From the NCBI GenBank assembly GCA_945923475.1, contig CAMELE010000013.1, positions 1 to 51,642 of the forward strand: a stretch of DNA of 51,642 nt, in the 5' to 3' direction. A program made the translations under genes and the position numbers. Shown piece after piece: positions 18,449-27,556 of the stretch; the first letter of the stretch is position 1; the number at the start of each line of letters is the position of its first letter. The notes beneath the pieces were generated by a model. That model was given only the letters and a program-made list of their open reading frames with translations, searched no databases and was not told the DNA's origin. The DNA is from an uncultured Mollicutes bacterium (GTDB lineage Bacteria; Bacillota_I; Bacilli_A; Acholeplasmatales; Anaeroplasmataceae).

Positions 18449-18988
18449 TTACTTCTTAGCTGTCTTTCCTTCTTTACGACGAATATGTTCATCAGAGTAG
18501 TGAATACCCTTACCTAGATAAGGCTCTGGTTCACGTACTGCACGAACGTTTGCCGCAAATTGACCAACAACTTGTTTGTTAATACCACTAACAACAACTT
18601 GTGTGTTTTTAGGAAGCTCAACTTTAATTCCTTCTGGAATTTCTAATTCTACATCGTGAGAATATCCTGCAGCTACAACTAAAGTATTACCCTTTAATGA
18701 AGCACGGTATCCTACTCCGACAATTTCAAGTGTTTTTGTAAAGCCTTTTGATACACCAACAATCATGTTATTTAAGTTAGCACGAGTTGTACCATGAATT
18801 GTCTTCATTTCCTTTGTATCATTAGGACGTTTTACAGAAACGCTTTGTCCATCAACAACAACCTCGATATTGCTGTTAATTTCACTACTTAATTCACCCT
18901 TAGGTCCTTTTACAGTAATTACATTACCATTTTGGCTTACTGTAACACCCTCAGGTAGATTGATTAACTTGTTCCCGATACGAGACAT
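18449..18988 (-). CDS. rplF: 50S ribosomal protein L6
   Basis: L6 (179 residues) lies near the factor-binding site. It has two homologous domains, begins [15 protein letters not shown], and ends with [20 protein letters not shown]-type sequence. It follows rpsH after 20 bp. Confidence 0.98.
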   Translation of the reverse strand: MSRIGNKLINLPEGVTVSQNGNVITVKGPKGELSSEINSNIEVVVDGQSVSVKRPNDTKEMKTIHGTTRANLNNMIVGVSKGFTKTLEIVGVGYRASLKGNTLVVAAGYSHDVELEIPEGIKVELPKNTQVVVSGINKQVVGQFAANVRAVREPEPYLGKGIHYSDEHIRRKEGKTAKK

Positions 18989-19008
18989 TTAAAACACCTC
19001 CTGTTAAA

Positions 19009-19407
19009 TTACCAAATGTAAGCCAATACTTCGCCGCCGATTTTGTTCTTGCGAGCTTCCTTATCAGTCATTACACCCTTTGAAGTTGAAATAACTGCAA
19101 TTCCTAAACCATTTAATACAGTAGGAATTTCGTCTGCTTGAGCATAAACTCTTAGACCTGGCTTTGAAATTCTCTTTAGGCCCTTAATTACTCTTTCGTT
19201 AGTATCTGTATACTTTAAAGTTACAGTAGTAACGCTCTTATTATTTTCAGATTTAGTCACGAAATCAACGATGAATCCTTCGTTCTTTAATACATTAAGA
19301 ATAGCTGTCTTTAATGTAGACGCAGGCATTTCAACTGTTTCATGATGCATCTTATTCGCATTTCTAATGCGAGTTAGCATATCCGCAATTGGATCTGTCA
19401 TAACCAT
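19009..19407 (-). CDS. rpsH: 30S ribosomal protein S8
   Basis: S8 (132 residues) binds helix 21 of 16S rRNA and in many bacteria represses the spc genes. [14 protein letters not shown] and the C-terminal [14 protein letters not shown] are typical. GGAGG with 9-nt spacing supports the first ATG; MTDP two codons on is the alternative start. Confidence 0.97.
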   Translation of the reverse strand: MVMTDPIADMLTRIRNANKMHHETVEMPASTLKTAILNVLKNEGFIVDFVTKSENNKSVTTVTLKYTDTNERVIKGLKRISKPGLRVYAQADEIPTVLNGLGIAVISTSKGVMTDKEARKNKIGGEVLAYIW

Positions 19408-19457
19408 ATGTTTGTTCCTCCTTCCATAAACTCGGAAAAAATAATTTTATTAATGAA

Positions 19458-19643
19458 TTACCAGCTTGCTTTTTTAACTCCAGGGATTTGACCCTTGTAA
19501 GCTAATTCACGGAAGCAAACACGGCATAATTTAAATTTGCCATAAACAGCATGTGGACGACCACATCTTTCGCAACGTGTATATTCACGAACTGCGAACT
19601 TTGCTTTTCTATGATTTCTAGCAATTTGAGATTTTTTTGCCAT
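19458..19643 (-). CDS. rpsN: 30S ribosomal protein S14, zinc type
   Basis: This is the short 61-residue S14 with CERCG (Cys 24, 27) and CRVC (Cys 40, 43), the zinc-ribbon form (type Z). It lies between rplE and rpsH as in Bacillus. The last residue is Trp, coded TGG, which shows the standard code is in use. Confidence 0.98.
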   Translation of the reverse strand: MAKKSQIARNHRKAKFAVREYTRCERCGRPHAVYGKFKLCRVCFRELAYKGQIPGVKKASW

Positions 19644-19657
19644 AGTTTTTATCCTTT

Positions 19658-20200
19658 CTACTTTTTACTGTAAGGCATACCCATTAAGCTTAATAAGGCA
19701 CGACCTTCTTCATCAGTTTTTGCAGTTGTAACGATAACAATATCCATACCACGAATCTTCTTAACCTTATCGAAGTTGATTTCTGGGAAGATTAATTGCT
19801 CCTTTACACCTAGAGTATAATTACCACGGCCATCAAAAGAATTTGCAGAAATACCACGGAAATCACGTACACGAGGTAAAGCTATAGAAATAAGCTTATC
19901 AAAGAATTCATACATTCTTTCACCACGTAGTGTAACCTTGCAACCAATAGGCATACCTTCACGAAGTTTGAAGTTTGCAATTGACTTCTTAGCCTTAGTA
20001 ATAAGAGGCTTTTGACCAGTAATTTGAGTTAATTCCTCAACAGCCTCGTCTAAAACCTTTGAGTTTGCTACTGCATCACCGCAACCCATGTTAATAACGA
20101 TCTTGTCAATCTTTGGGATTTGCATGTTTGATGTATAATTGAATTTATTACATAATTCTGCTTTAACAGAATTTTCATATTTTTCACGTAAACGATTCAT
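19658..20200 (-). CDS. rplE: 50S ribosomal protein L5
   Basis: L5 (180 residues) binds 5S rRNA and touches S13 and P-site t[19 protein letters not shown] and GREPLIT-like segments (here [16 protein letters not shown]) are hallmarks. It follows rplX after 25 bp. Confidence 0.98.
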   Translation of the reverse strand: MNRLREKYENSVKAELCNKFNYTSNMQIPKIDKIVINMGCGDAVANSKVLDEAVEELTQITGQKPLITKAKKSIANFKLREGMPIGCKVTLRGERMYEFFDKLISIALPRVRDFRGISANSFDGRGNYTLGVKEQLIFPEINFDKVKKIRGMDIVIVTTAKTDEEGRALLSLMGMPYSKK

Positions 20201-20225
20201 AAATGTTTACCTCCTCTCTTGGAAA

Positions 20226-20567
20226 TTACTTGATTTCTTGTCCAGACTTCTTAGAAACTCTAACCTTTGTTCCATCTTCCTTAGTAACGATAGAAACACG
20301 AGTAGGAGTCTTAGTCTTTGGATCTAATAGCATAACGTTAGAAGCGTCAATTGGAGCTTCAACTTCAACAATGCTACCAGATTGATTTTGTTGAGTAGGC
20401 TTTAAATGCTTCTTAACCTTGTTTACGCCTTCAACGATTACCTTATTCTTAGCAGGGAAAACCTCTAAAACCTTACCAGTTGTTTGAGTCTTGTTTCCCT
20501 TCTTATCTACTGTAAATTTATTTTTACCAGCGATAACAGCGACTGTGTCACCCTTCTTAATTTGCAT
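20226..20567 (-). CDS. rplX: 50S ribosomal protein L24
   Basis: L24 (113 residues) starts 50S assembly. The KOW motif [15 protein letters not shown] opens the protein, and [17 protein letters not shown] follows. The KNKF sequence and an inserted [10 protein letters not shown] stretch make the first loop slightly longer than usual. It lies 16 bp after rplN. Confidence 0.97.
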   Translation of the reverse strand: MQIKKGDTVAVIAGKNKFTVDKKGNKTQTTGKVLEVFPAKNKVIVEGVNKVKKHLKPTQQNQSGSIVEVEAPIDASNVMLLDPKTKTPTRVSIVTKEDGTKVRVSKKSGQEIK

Positions 20568-20583
20568 ATAAGTGCACCTCCTA

Positions 20584-20952
20584 TTATAGTACTTCAGGAG
20601 CTAAAGAAACGATTTTCATGAAATTCTTATCACGAAGTTCACGAGCTACTGGTCCGAAAATACGAGTTCCACGTGGAGTTAAATCTTCACGAATAATAAC
20701 TGCAGCATTTTCATCGAACTTAATGTATGAACCATCATTTCTTCTTAATCCAGCTTTTGTACGTACGATTACAGCTTTAACTACATCACCTTTCTTAACT
20801 GCTCCATTTGGTGATGCTTTCTTAACAGAGCAAACTACGATATCACCAACGTTAGCGTATCTATGTAGTGCACCGCCTAAAATCTTAATAATTAATAACT
20901 CACGAGCACCTGAATTGTCAGCTACTGCAAGTCTAGTTTCTTGTTGAACCAT
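20584..20952 (-). CDS. rplN: 50S ribosomal protein L14
   Basis: L14 (122 residues) lies at the subunit interface. [19 protein letters not shown] and the C-terminal [19 protein letters not shown] are diagnostic. It follows rpsQ after 21 bp with a GGAGG site. Confidence 0.98.
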   Translation of the reverse strand: MVQQETRLAVADNSGARELLIIKILGGALHRYANVGDIVVCSVKKASPNGAVKKGDVVKAVIVRTKAGLRRNDGSYIKFDENAAVIIREDLTPRGTRIFGPVARELRDKNFMKIVSLAPEVL

Positions 20953-20973
20953 GAGAGTACCTCCTTTCAGGAA

Positions 20974-21237
20974 CTAAATGTTTTCTTTAGACTTCTCAAT
21001 CTTAACTAAAACGAAACGCTTAGTCTTTGATAAAGGTCTAGTTTCCATGATTGTTACAACATCGCCAAGCTTAGCAGTATTGTTTTCATCATGAGCATGA
21101 AATTTTGTAGATGATTTAACACGTTTACCGTATAATCTATGCTTTCTATAAGTATCAACAGATACAACGATTGTCTTATCCATCTTAGTAGATACTACAA
21201 CACCTGTAAATGTCTTACGATTGTTACGTTCTTGCAT
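20974..21237 (-). CDS. rpsQ: 30S ribosomal protein S17
   Basis: S17 (87 residues) is an OB-fold 16S rRNA-binding protein. [17 protein letters not shown] and the KYHAHDE-like segment (here KFHAHDENN) identify it. It lies 3 bp after rpmC. Confidence 0.98.
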   Translation of the reverse strand: MQERNNRKTFTGVVVSTKMDKTIVVSVDTYRKHRLYGKRVKSSTKFHAHDENNTAKLGDVVTIMETRPLSKTKRFVLVKIEKSKENI

Positions 21238-21240
21238 GTT

Positions 21241-21441
21241 TTAGTCCTCCTTCTTAGCAGACTTTTCAGCAAGGATAGTCTTCATTCTTGCGATTGTCTT
21301 CTTAACTGTACTAATTCTTGCAGTATTAGTTAATTGATTAAGAGATGACTGAAGCTTAAGGTTAAATAATTCAGCCTTTAAATCAGCGATTTGCTTATTT
21401 AATTCTTCAACTGATAAATTTCTGATTTCAGAATTTTTCAT
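21241..21441 (-). CDS. rpmC: 50S ribosomal protein L29
   Basis: L29 (66 residues) is a two-helix protein near the exit tunnel. EIRNLSVEELNKQIADLK and the ARISTVKKTIARMKTIL segment are typical. Its ATG overlaps the rplP stop by one base (TAATG). Confidence 0.97.
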   Translation of the reverse strand: MKNSEIRNLSVEELNKQIADLKAELFNLKLQSSLNQLTNTARISTVKKTIARMKTILAEKSAKKED

Positions 21442-21857
21442 TATTCAGCACACTCCTTCTTAACAATTTTAGTCTTGATTGGAAGCTTATGAGAAGCTAA
21501 ACGTAATGCTTCACGAGCGATTTCCTCAGAAACACCACCAACTTCAAATAAAATTACTTCCTTCTTTACTACAGCTACCCATTGGTCTGGTGAACCTTTA
21601 CCAGAACCCATACGTACTGCAAGAGGTTTTTTAGTCTTAGATAAGTGTGGGAATACCTTAATCCATACTTGTCCTTGACGATTCATATAACGAGTAATAG
21701 CGATACGAGCAGCCTCGATTTGGTTGTTAGTGATATATGCACCTTCAAGTGCTCTTAAACCAAATTGACCGAATACTACTTCAGTGCCACCTTTTGCCTT
21801 ACCTTCGTATGATACGCGGTGAGGACGACGATACTTAACTCTTTTAGGCAATAACAT
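21441..21857 (-). CDS. rplP: 50S ribosomal protein L16
   Basis: L16 (138 residues) helps position A-site t[17 protein letters not shown] and [20 protein letters not shown] are diagnostic. It begins 2 bp after the rpsC stop. Confidence 0.98.
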   Translation of the reverse strand: MLLPKRVKYRRPHRVSYEGKAKGGTEVVFGQFGLRALEGAYITNNQIEAARIAITRYMNRQGQVWIKVFPHLSKTKKPLAVRMGSGKGSPDQWVAVVKKEVILFEVGGVSEEIAREALRLASHKLPIKTKIVKKECAE

Positions 21858-21859
21858 AA

Positions 21860-22597
21860 TTAATTACCTCCTTTAGCGCTTTTTCCTGGCTTTTCAGTTT
21901 TTGGAGCTTTAGCGTTTTTATTAGGACGAGTTTGTTCTTCATGCTTAATATTCTTCATTCCTAATACTTCACCCTTATAGATCCAAACCTTAACACCAAG
22001 TTTTCCATAAGTAGTATGAGCTTCTGCAACTGCATAGTCAACGTCTGCACGAAGAGTTTGTAGAGGAACTTGACCCTCATTGTAACCTTCTGAACGAGCC
22101 ATTTCAGCTCCACCTAGACGACCAGCAATTAAAGTCTTAGCACCCTTAGCACCAGCCTTTAAAGCTCTTTGAATAGCAACCTTTTGTACACGGCGGAAAG
22201 ATGCACGTGCCTCTAGTTGCTCAGCAATAGACTTAGCTACTAATGTAGCGTCTAATTCAGGTTTCTTAACCTCAACAACATTTAAAGAAATTTCTTTCTT
22301 TGTTAAATATTCAAGTTCTTTAACAACTTTATTCTTAGTTTCAGCCTCGCGACCAATTACAACACCTGGTTTAGCAGTGTATAGTGCAATTTTAACGCGA
22401 TCCTTTTTTGCGCCTTTAACACGTTCGATAAGAATACGTGAAACAGCAGCCTTAGCATATACCTTTTCAAGGTACTTACGGATTTTTAAATCCTCTAATA
22501 ATAGATCAGCTACCTCATTCTTGTTAGCATACCAAGATGCGTCCCATTCACGATTGATACCAACACGTAGTCCGACTGGACTTACTTTTTGACCCAT
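21860..22597 (-). CDS. rpsC: 30S ribosomal protein S3
   Basis: S3 lines the mRNA entry channel. I start it at the ATG at 22597 (245 residues, [13 protein letters not shown]) because GGAGG lies just upstream; an in-frame ATG further upstream would overlap rplV. A KH domain ([15 protein letters not shown]) follows the N-terminal helix, and the tail is Lys/Pro rich. Confidence 0.97.
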   Translation of the reverse strand: MGQKVSPVGLRVGINREWDASWYANKNEVADLLLEDLKIRKYLEKVYAKAAVSRILIERVKGAKKDRVKIALYTAKPGVVIGREAETKNKVVKELEYLTKKEISLNVVEVKKPELDATLVAKSIAEQLEARASFRRVQKVAIQRALKAGAKGAKTLIAGRLGGAEMARSEGYNEGQVPLQTLRADVDYAVAEAHTTYGKLGVKVWIYKGEVLGMKNIKHEEQTRPNKNAKAPKTEKPGKSAKGGN

Positions 22598-22613
22598 GTG
22601 ATTTCCTCCTTGA

Positions 22614-22949
22614 TTAATCTCTTTCAGCAACTACGCAAGTGATACTTGAAAGTCTCTTAGTGATAACATCTCCACGACCCTTACAACGTGGTGACATTCT
22701 CTTCATTCTTAATCCATCACATACGTAAATTTCTTTTACGAATAGCTTAGACATATCTAAACCGTTATTGTTTACTGCATTTGCGCATGCAGATTTTAAT
22801 ACTTTGCTTACATCCTCGCAAGCGTTCTTATTTGTTAGCTTTAATATTGCAAAAGCCTCATTAACATTCTTACCACGAATCATGTCAACAACAAGACGAG
22901 CTTTACTAGGAGTAACGCGAACATTTTTAGCTATAGCTTTAACTTCCAT
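22614..22949 (-). CDS. rplV: 50S ribosomal protein L22
   Basis: L22 (111 residues) has a loop that lines the peptide exit tunnel, a known site of macrolide resistance. [20 protein letters not shown] and the loop sequence [19 protein letters not shown] are visible. The loop has Cys in PRCKGR, where PRAKGR is usual. Confidence 0.97.
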   Translation of the reverse strand: MEVKAIAKNVRVTPSKARLVVDMIRGKNVNEAFAILKLTNKNACEDVSKVLKSACANAVNNNGLDMSKLFVKEIYVCDGLRMKRMSPRCKGRGDVITKRLSSITCVVAERD

Positions 22950-22968
22950 GTTTATTTCCTCCTACTAA

Positions 22969-23247
22969 TTATCTTGATGCCTTCTTATCGTCAGCACCGT
23001 GTCCATGGTATGTACGAGTTGGAGCGAATTCTCCAAGCTTATGTCCTACCATGTCCTCTGTTACATAAACAGGTGTATGCTCTCTACCGTTATAAACACC
23101 AAAAGTGTGACCAACGAATGCTGGGAAAATAGTTGAACGGCGAGACCATGTTTGAATTACTTTATTTTCATGAGCGGCATTTTGCGCTTCAACCTTCTTC
23201 ATTAAAGATTCATCGCAAAATGGTCCTTTTTTAATTGAACGAGCCAT
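22969..23247 (-). CDS. rpsS: 30S ribosomal protein S19
   Basis: S19 (92 residues) lies in the 30S head with S13. [19 protein letters not shown] and the [19 protein letters not shown] motif are diagnostic. It follows rplB after 27 bp. Confidence 0.98.
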   Translation of the reverse strand: MARSIKKGPFCDESLMKKVEAQNAAHENKVIQTWSRRSTIFPAFVGHTFGVYNGREHTPVYVTEDMVGHKLGEFAPTRTYHGHGADDKKASR

Positions 23248-23274
23248 GACGTGTCCTCCTTCTACCGATTAAAA

Positions 23275-24108
23275 TTATTTTTGATTTCTTCTACGAACAA
23301 TTAACTTGTTAGAAGATTTCTTAGAATCACGAGTCTTAACTCCAAGAGCTTTCTTGCCCCAAGGAGTAAGAGGAGCCTTACGTCCGATAGGTGCTTTACC
23401 TTCACCACCACCATGAGGGTGATCGTTAGGGTTCATAACAGAACCACGTACTTCTGGACGAAGTCCCATATGTCTAGCACGACCGGCCTTACCGATACGA
23501 ACTAGTTCATGCTCTTCATTACCAACAACACCGATTGTAGCACGGCAAGTACCTAAAATCTTACGAACCTCGCCAGAACTTAATCTTACAAGAACATATT
23601 TCTCCTCACGTCCTAGGATTTGAGCAGATGTACCAGCACTACGTACTAATTGTCCACCCTTTCCTGGATGTAATTCGATATTGTGAATTAATGTACCAAC
23701 TGGGATTTGGCTAATTACTAAAGCATTACCTACTTTAATATCAGAACCCTCTCCAGATGTAACTGTTTGTCCTACTTCTAATCCCTTAGGAGCTAAGATA
23801 TAAGTCTTAGTACCATCAGCATAAACTAATAATGCAATGTTTGCACTTCTGTTTGGATCATACTCAATAGTTGCAACCTTTGCAGGAATACCATCCTTAT
23901 TACGCTTGAAATCAATAACACGGTATTTTCTCTTAACACCGCCACCTTGATGACGAACTGTTACATGACCAGTGTTATTACGTCCACCTTTAGACTTAAT
24001 TGGAGCTAAAAGTGACTTCTCAGGAGTTGATGTAGTAATTTCTTCATATGTCGAAACTGACATATTACGTCTACCATTTGATGTAGCCTTATATACTCTA
24101 ATAGCCAT
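23275..24108 (-). CDS. rplB: 50S ribosomal protein L2
   Basis: L2 (277 residues) supports the peptidyl-transferase centre and subunit joining. The RNA-binding fold has [16 protein letters not shown], and [20 protein letters not shown] contains the conserved His near the catalytic centre. It lies 18 bp after rplW. Confidence 0.98.
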   Translation of the reverse strand: MAIRVYKATSNGRRNMSVSTYEEITTSTPEKSLLAPIKSKGGRNNTGHVTVRHQGGGVKRKYRVIDFKRNKDGIPAKVATIEYDPNRSANIALLVYADGTKTYILAPKGLEVGQTVTSGEGSDIKVGNALVISQIPVGTLIHNIELHPGKGGQLVRSAGTSAQILGREEKYVLVRLSSGEVRKILGTCRATIGVVGNEEHELVRIGKAGRARHMGLRPEVRGSVMNPNDHPHGGGEGKAPIGRKAPLTPWGKKALGVKTRDSKKSSNKLIVRRRNQK

Positions 24109-24126
24109 TAGAATTTCCTCCTATAA

Positions 24127-24417
24127 TTATAATTCAAATGCGTCAATCTTATTACCTTCAGCTAATTTGCAGATTGCCTTCTTATATCCAGCAGTCTTTC
24201 CTGCATATTGGCCAACTCTCTTATTCTTTGGTAATACAGTGATTGTAGCAACGCTTAAAACCTTAACATTGAATAAAGCTTCTACAGCGTTCTTAATTTC
24301 GATTTTGTTTGCGTCCTTTGCAACTTTAAAAGTATACTTATTGAATTGTTCCTTTAATTGCATTGACTTTTCAGTGATAATTGGTTCTTTAATGATATCA
24401 TAAAATTTTAATTCCAT
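24127..24417 (-). CDS. rplW: 50S ribosomal protein L23
   Basis: L23 (96 residues) is the docking site for trigger factor and SRP at the exit tunnel. [13 protein letters not shown] and the helix [17 protein letters not shown] are typical. It starts 1 bp after the rplD stop. Confidence 0.98.
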   Translation of the reverse strand: MELKFYDIIKEPIITEKSMQLKEQFNKYTFKVAKDANKIEIKNAVEALFNVKVLSVATITVLPKNKRVGQYAGKTAGYKKAICKLAEGNKIDAFEL

Positions 24418-24418
24418 A

Positions 24419-25042
24419 TTATGCTAGAACCTCCTCGAAATATTGTTTAGCAGATTCAGTCATAACTAGCTTGTCATAACATAAAATGTCATAAACACTT
24501 GAATGATCTGCAGGGCATACGAATACGTTTGGTAAGTTTCTTGCTGAAAGAACTACTTCTTCAGTTAAATCAGAAACGATAACCATAACCTTTCCTTCTA
24601 CCTTGATATTGTTTAAGAACTCAATAAAGTTCTTTGTCTTAATTGATTCAAACTTTAAATCATCAATTAATGTAAATTTGTTTTCTTGTACTTTATATGA
24701 TAAAGCTGACTTTAAGCCTAATTGACGTACCTTCTTGTTAACCTTAACAGCGTAGCTTCTAGGAGTAGGTCCGAATACTGTACCTCCACCTCTCCATTGA
24801 GGAGCACGGATTGATCCTTGACGAGCACGTCCAGTTCCCTTTTGGCTCCAAGGCTTCTTACCACCACCACGAACTTCAGTACGGTTTAAAGTATCATGAG
24901 TACCTTGACGCATAGCAGCTCTTTGAGCGTTTACAACATCATAAATTACTTGTTGATTAGGTACAATGCCGAATACTTCTTCGTTTAGTTCAACTGTCTT
25001 TAAAGTTTTTCCAGCTTGATTTAATAATGCAATGCTAAGCAT
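24419..25042 (-). CDS. rplD: 50S ribosomal protein L4
   Basis: L4 (207 residues) extends a loop into the exit tunnel; in several bacteria it also represses its own operon. The basic loop [19 protein letters not shown] and [15 protein letters not shown] are diagnostic. It lies 28 bp after rplC. Confidence 0.98.
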   Translation of the reverse strand: MLSIALLNQAGKTLKTVELNEEVFGIVPNQQVIYDVVNAQRAAMRQGTHDTLNRTEVRGGGKKPWSQKGTGRARQGSIRAPQWRGGGTVFGPTPRSYAVKVNKKVRQLGLKSALSYKVQENKFTLIDDLKFESIKTKNFIEFLNNIKVEGKVMVIVSDLTEEVVLSARNLPNVFVCPADHSSVYDILCYDKLVMTESAKQYFEEVLA

Positions 25043-25070
25043 AATAAATCTCCTTTCTACTAATAATTAA

Positions 25071-25715
25071 TTATTTGCAAGACTTAACTGCTGTTTTAAT
25101 TTCAACTAGACCAGATTTAGGACCTGGAACATTTCCTCTAATTAAAATTAATTGTCTTTCAGCGTCAACTACTGCAATTGTTAAATTTTGAAGAGTAACT
25201 GTTTCGTGACCCATATGTCCTGGCATCTTCTTACCCTTCATATTACCTTTAATAGGTCCCATTGAACCAACGATTCTGTGAGCACCTGAACCGTGACCCA
25301 TAGGTCCACGATGATGATTATAACGTTTAATAGTACCTTGGAATCCTTTTCCTTTTGAAGTACCAGTAACGTCTACAACTTCACCAGCTGTAAAAATATC
25401 ACATTTAATCTCTTGACCAACGTTATAAGAAGCTAGCTCGTTTTCGCCACATTGTACAGAAAAACGAATTTCCTTAATGAAGCGCTTAGGAGCAGTTTCA
25501 GCCTTAGCAACATGTCCCTTTTCAGGCTTGTTTGATAAGCTTTCACGTTTGTCTTCGTAACCAACTTGAGTTGCTACATATCCATCATTTTCAACAGTCT
25601 TTTGTTGAAGAACAACGTTTTGTGAACAATCAATGACAGTTACAGGGATAAGATTTCCCTCTGCATCGAAAATTTGAGTCATGCCCAATTTTCTACCTAA
25701 GATTCCCTTAGCCAT
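25071..25715 (-). CDS. rplC: 50S ribosomal protein L3
   Basis: L3 (214 residues) organises 23S rRNA near the catalytic centre. [17 protein letters not shown] and [20 protein letters not shown] are hallmarks. It follows rpsJ after 32 bp. Confidence 0.98.
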   Translation of the reverse strand: MAKGILGRKLGMTQIFDAEGNLIPVTVIDCSQNVVLQQKTVENDGYVATQVGYEDKRESLSNKPEKGHVAKAETAPKRFIKEIRFSVQCGENELASYNVGQEIKCDIFTAGEVVDVTGTSKGKGFQGTIKRYNHHRGPMGHGSGAHRIVGSMGPIKGNMKGKKMPGHMGHETVTLQNLTIAVVDAERQLILIRGNVPGPKSGLVEIKTAVKSCK

Positions 25716-25747
25716 GAGTTTACACCTTTCTTTCTAATAAATATTAA

Positions 25748-26056
25748 TTACTTCTTTAATACGATATCTACACCAGAAGGTAGATCAATGTGCATTAAAG
25801 CGTCCATAGTTTGTGGAGTTGGTTCCACAATTTCGATTAATCTCTTATGAGTTCTTCTTTCAAATTGCTCACGTGAATCCTTGTTAACGTGAGGAGAACG
25901 TAAGATAGTGAAGATTTCCTTTTCTGTTGGAAGAGGAATTGGTCCATTAACTGTTGAACCTGTCTTCTTAACACTGTCAACGATCTTCTTTGCAGATTGA
26001 TCTAATAATCTGTGATCATAAGATTTTAAACGAATTCTAATTTTTTCTTTTGCCAT
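25748..26056 (-). CDS. rpsJ: 30S ribosomal protein S10
   Basis: S10 (102 residues) heads the S10 operon and also acts in transcription antitermination with Nus[17 protein letters not shown] and the tip loop [18 protein letters not shown] identify it. Its promoter and about 128-nt structured leader lie directly upstream. Confidence 0.98.
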   Translation of the reverse strand: MAKEKIRIRLKSYDHRLLDQSAKKIVDSVKKTGSTVNGPIPLPTEKEIFTILRSPHVNKDSREQFERRTHKRLIEIVEPTPQTMDALMHIDLPSGVDIVLKK

Positions 26057-26185
26057 TTTAATAACTCCTTTCGCCTATAATCCAATGTATAGACTTGCTC
26101 CATGGAAAAACCCTCAACATCTAATGACAACGCTTAACGGTGTATCGGCAACCTTCCACTTCACAGCCAACCCATTTCCTGAGTC
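26057..26185 (-). promoter_or_regulatory. S10 operon leader RNA
   Basis: The roughly 128-nt leader between the promoter and rpsJ can close with an outer stem: CTC (26181-26183) with GAG (26098-26100) and GGAAA (26175-26179) with TTTCC (26104-26108), RNA sense. GC-richer hairpins lie inside. Ribosomal-protein leaders of this kind are usual autoregulation sites; the ligand here, perhaps L4, is inferred. AAGGAG precedes the ATG. Confidence 0.55.
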
Positions 26186-26191
26186 TTTTTA

Positions 26192-26220
26192 ATTTTAACA
26201 TAAGATTCAAGAGAATGCAA
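26192..26220 (-). promoter_or_regulatory. S10-spc-alpha promoter
   Basis: TTGCAT (26215-26220) and TAAAAT (26192-26197) are 17 bp apart on the minus strand. It is the main promoter upstream of the ribosomal superoperon, with transcription starting near 26185. Confidence 0.75.
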
Positions 26221-26254
26221 TACTTTTTTTAAAATTATTTTTTACATAAAAAAA

Positions 26255-26272
26255 CCACCCTAAAAAGAGTGG
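26255..26272 (-). terminator. Terminator of the membrane-protein pair
   Basis: CCACCC (26255-26260) and GAGTGG (26267-26272) form a 6-bp stem with one wobble pair, followed on the minus strand by T7. It separates the membrane-protein operon from the S10 promoter. Confidence 0.8.
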
Positions 26273-26282
26273 CAATAAACTA

Positions 26283-26900
26283 CTATTCTGAAACTTCTTC
26301 TGTTTCTTTAGACTCAACCTTTTTAACAAGTAAGCCAACAAAATAAACAATTAATGAAGCATATGTTGCAATATTTGAAAATATCATATGTTCAAGGCCT
26401 AGATAAGTATCATTCAAAGTTTCTGCTGAAGAAGGAAGTGCAGTTCTTAATCCGGCAACACCTGATACAATTGCATAATTTCCGTAAATATTTAACGCAA
26501 GTAATACTATAGCCGTAATAGCTGCCCATTTTTTTCCTTTAAAAGCAAATACTAACGATACTACAAGGAAGCCTGTAACTAATATACTTAATACTGATGT
26601 ATTTTGACTTTCACCACCATTAGATAAAGCCGTACTCACAAAGCCTAATGTAAGGCTTGTTGTAACAAATAATATTAAAGTTGGTATAAGAACAACCATT
26701 GTGCTTTTTTTCATAAGATAACAAACTAAAACTAATGCTATATATATTATTATACCCACCCAAAAGAAAATGTTATTAAATCTAAATGGTGCTTTAACCT
26801 CTTCTCCAACTAAGCCATATCCATAGCATAAAGCAGCAAAGGCTAAAATTGCTACAACTATGGATGCAATTACAAATCCAAGATTACTATTTTTTTTCAT
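26283..26900 (-). CDS. Unknown membrane protein, six predicted helices
   Basis: I do not recognise this 205-residue protein. Hydrophobic stretches lie at about 8-30, 38-58, 62-85, 95-115, 120-145 and 165-190, with a charged Lys/Glu tail (KKVESKETEEVSE). I start it at the ATG at 26900 because GAGGAG lies 8 nt upstream, and the ATG overlaps the upstream gene's TGA (ATGA), so the two are translationally coupled. Size and topology resemble its operon partner, which suggests a heteromeric complex or a duplicated pair; that is inference. Confidence 0.65.
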   Translation of the reverse strand: MKKNSNLGFVIASIVVAILAFAALCYGYGLVGEEVKAPFRFNNIFFWVGIIIYIALVLVCYLMKKSTMVVLIPTLILFVTTSLTLGFVSTALSNGGESQNTSVLSILVTGFLVVSLVFAFKGKKWAAITAIVLLALNIYGNYAIVSGVAGLRTALPSSAETLNDTYLGLEHMIFSNIATYASLIVYFVGLLVKKVESKETEEVSE

Positions 26901-27424
26901 TCTGTTTTCTCCTCTTTTCCTAAACATATTATACTAGCTAGTGCTAAGGTAATTGTCACATCTCCTAATGAAGTAGCACTAGACCACATATTGGCAAATG
27001 CTAAAGCCGCAAGAATTGACAAAAATACTAATAAGCACATATTAAATTTTTTATTTTTTATCGCTAGAACATAAAAAATAATTGTAACTATAACAATAGC
27101 AAATGGAATTAGAGTTGTAAATGAACTGTTTTGATAAAATTGATTAAATCCTGAAATAGCCTGACTCAATAAATACAAAATTATAGGTAATTTGTTTTCA
27201 TTTAGTCCAACCTTATTTTTTAAGGAATTAATAATCAATAAAACCGCACTTGAAATTGTTAATCCATAACATATGATTGATATTATTATATTTTGGATTT
27301 CATCACTTGTACTTACGCTTCCCATATCAAGTAATCGTGCAGCGCCAATTCCAACAAAGGCTAATGTTATTGCTGAAAGAATAATTAAAATCTTATTCAT
27401 TCTTATAGATGTATTTTCCTTCAT
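26897..27424 (-). CDS. Unknown membrane protein, about six helices
   Basis: This 175-residue hydrophobic protein is not recognised. Helices are visible in ILIILSAITLAFVGIGAA, IIISIICYGLTISSAVLL, LPIILYLLSQAISGF, TLIPFAIVIVTIIFYVLA, CLLVFLSILAALAFA and ITLALASIICL. The start at 27424 is preceded by AGGAGG; an in-frame ATG at 27454 lies upstream of that site. It is the first gene of a two-gene operon with its own promoter, and it overlaps the next gene by 4 bp. Confidence 0.65.
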   Translation of the reverse strand: MKENTSIRMNKILIILSAITLAFVGIGAARLLDMGSVSTSDEIQNIIISIICYGLTISSAVLLIINSLKNKVGLNENKLPIILYLLSQAISGFNQFYQNSSFTTLIPFAIVIVTIIFYVLAIKNKKFNMCLLVFLSILAALAFANMWSSATSLGDVTITLALASIICLGKEEKTE

Positions 27425-27444
27425 ACTTTTCCTCCTTTGCTTAT

Positions 27445-27473
27445 AGTATAGCACCTGCTATATAATACTTCAA
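27445..27473 (-). promoter_or_regulatory. Promoter of the membrane-protein pair
   Basis: TTGAAG (27468-27473) and TATACT (27445-27450) are 17 bp apart on the minus strand, and AGGAGG follows about 10 bp downstream of the -10, giving a very short leader. Confidence 0.65.
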
Positions 27474-27523
27474 TTTTCATTCGTCATTTTTAGACATTTT
27501 TTACTAAAAAACATATATAAAGA

Positions 27524-27552
27524 AAAGCCTACCGCATTAAACGATAGACTTT
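27524..27552 (-). terminator. Terminator of the PL1 lyase gene at 27.6 kb
   Basis: AAAGCCTACCG (27524-27534) and CGATAGACTTT (27542-27552) form an 11-bp stem with two wobble pairs, followed by a T-rich tract on the minus strand just after the lyase stop. Confidence 0.75.
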
Positions 27553-27556
27553 GTTA

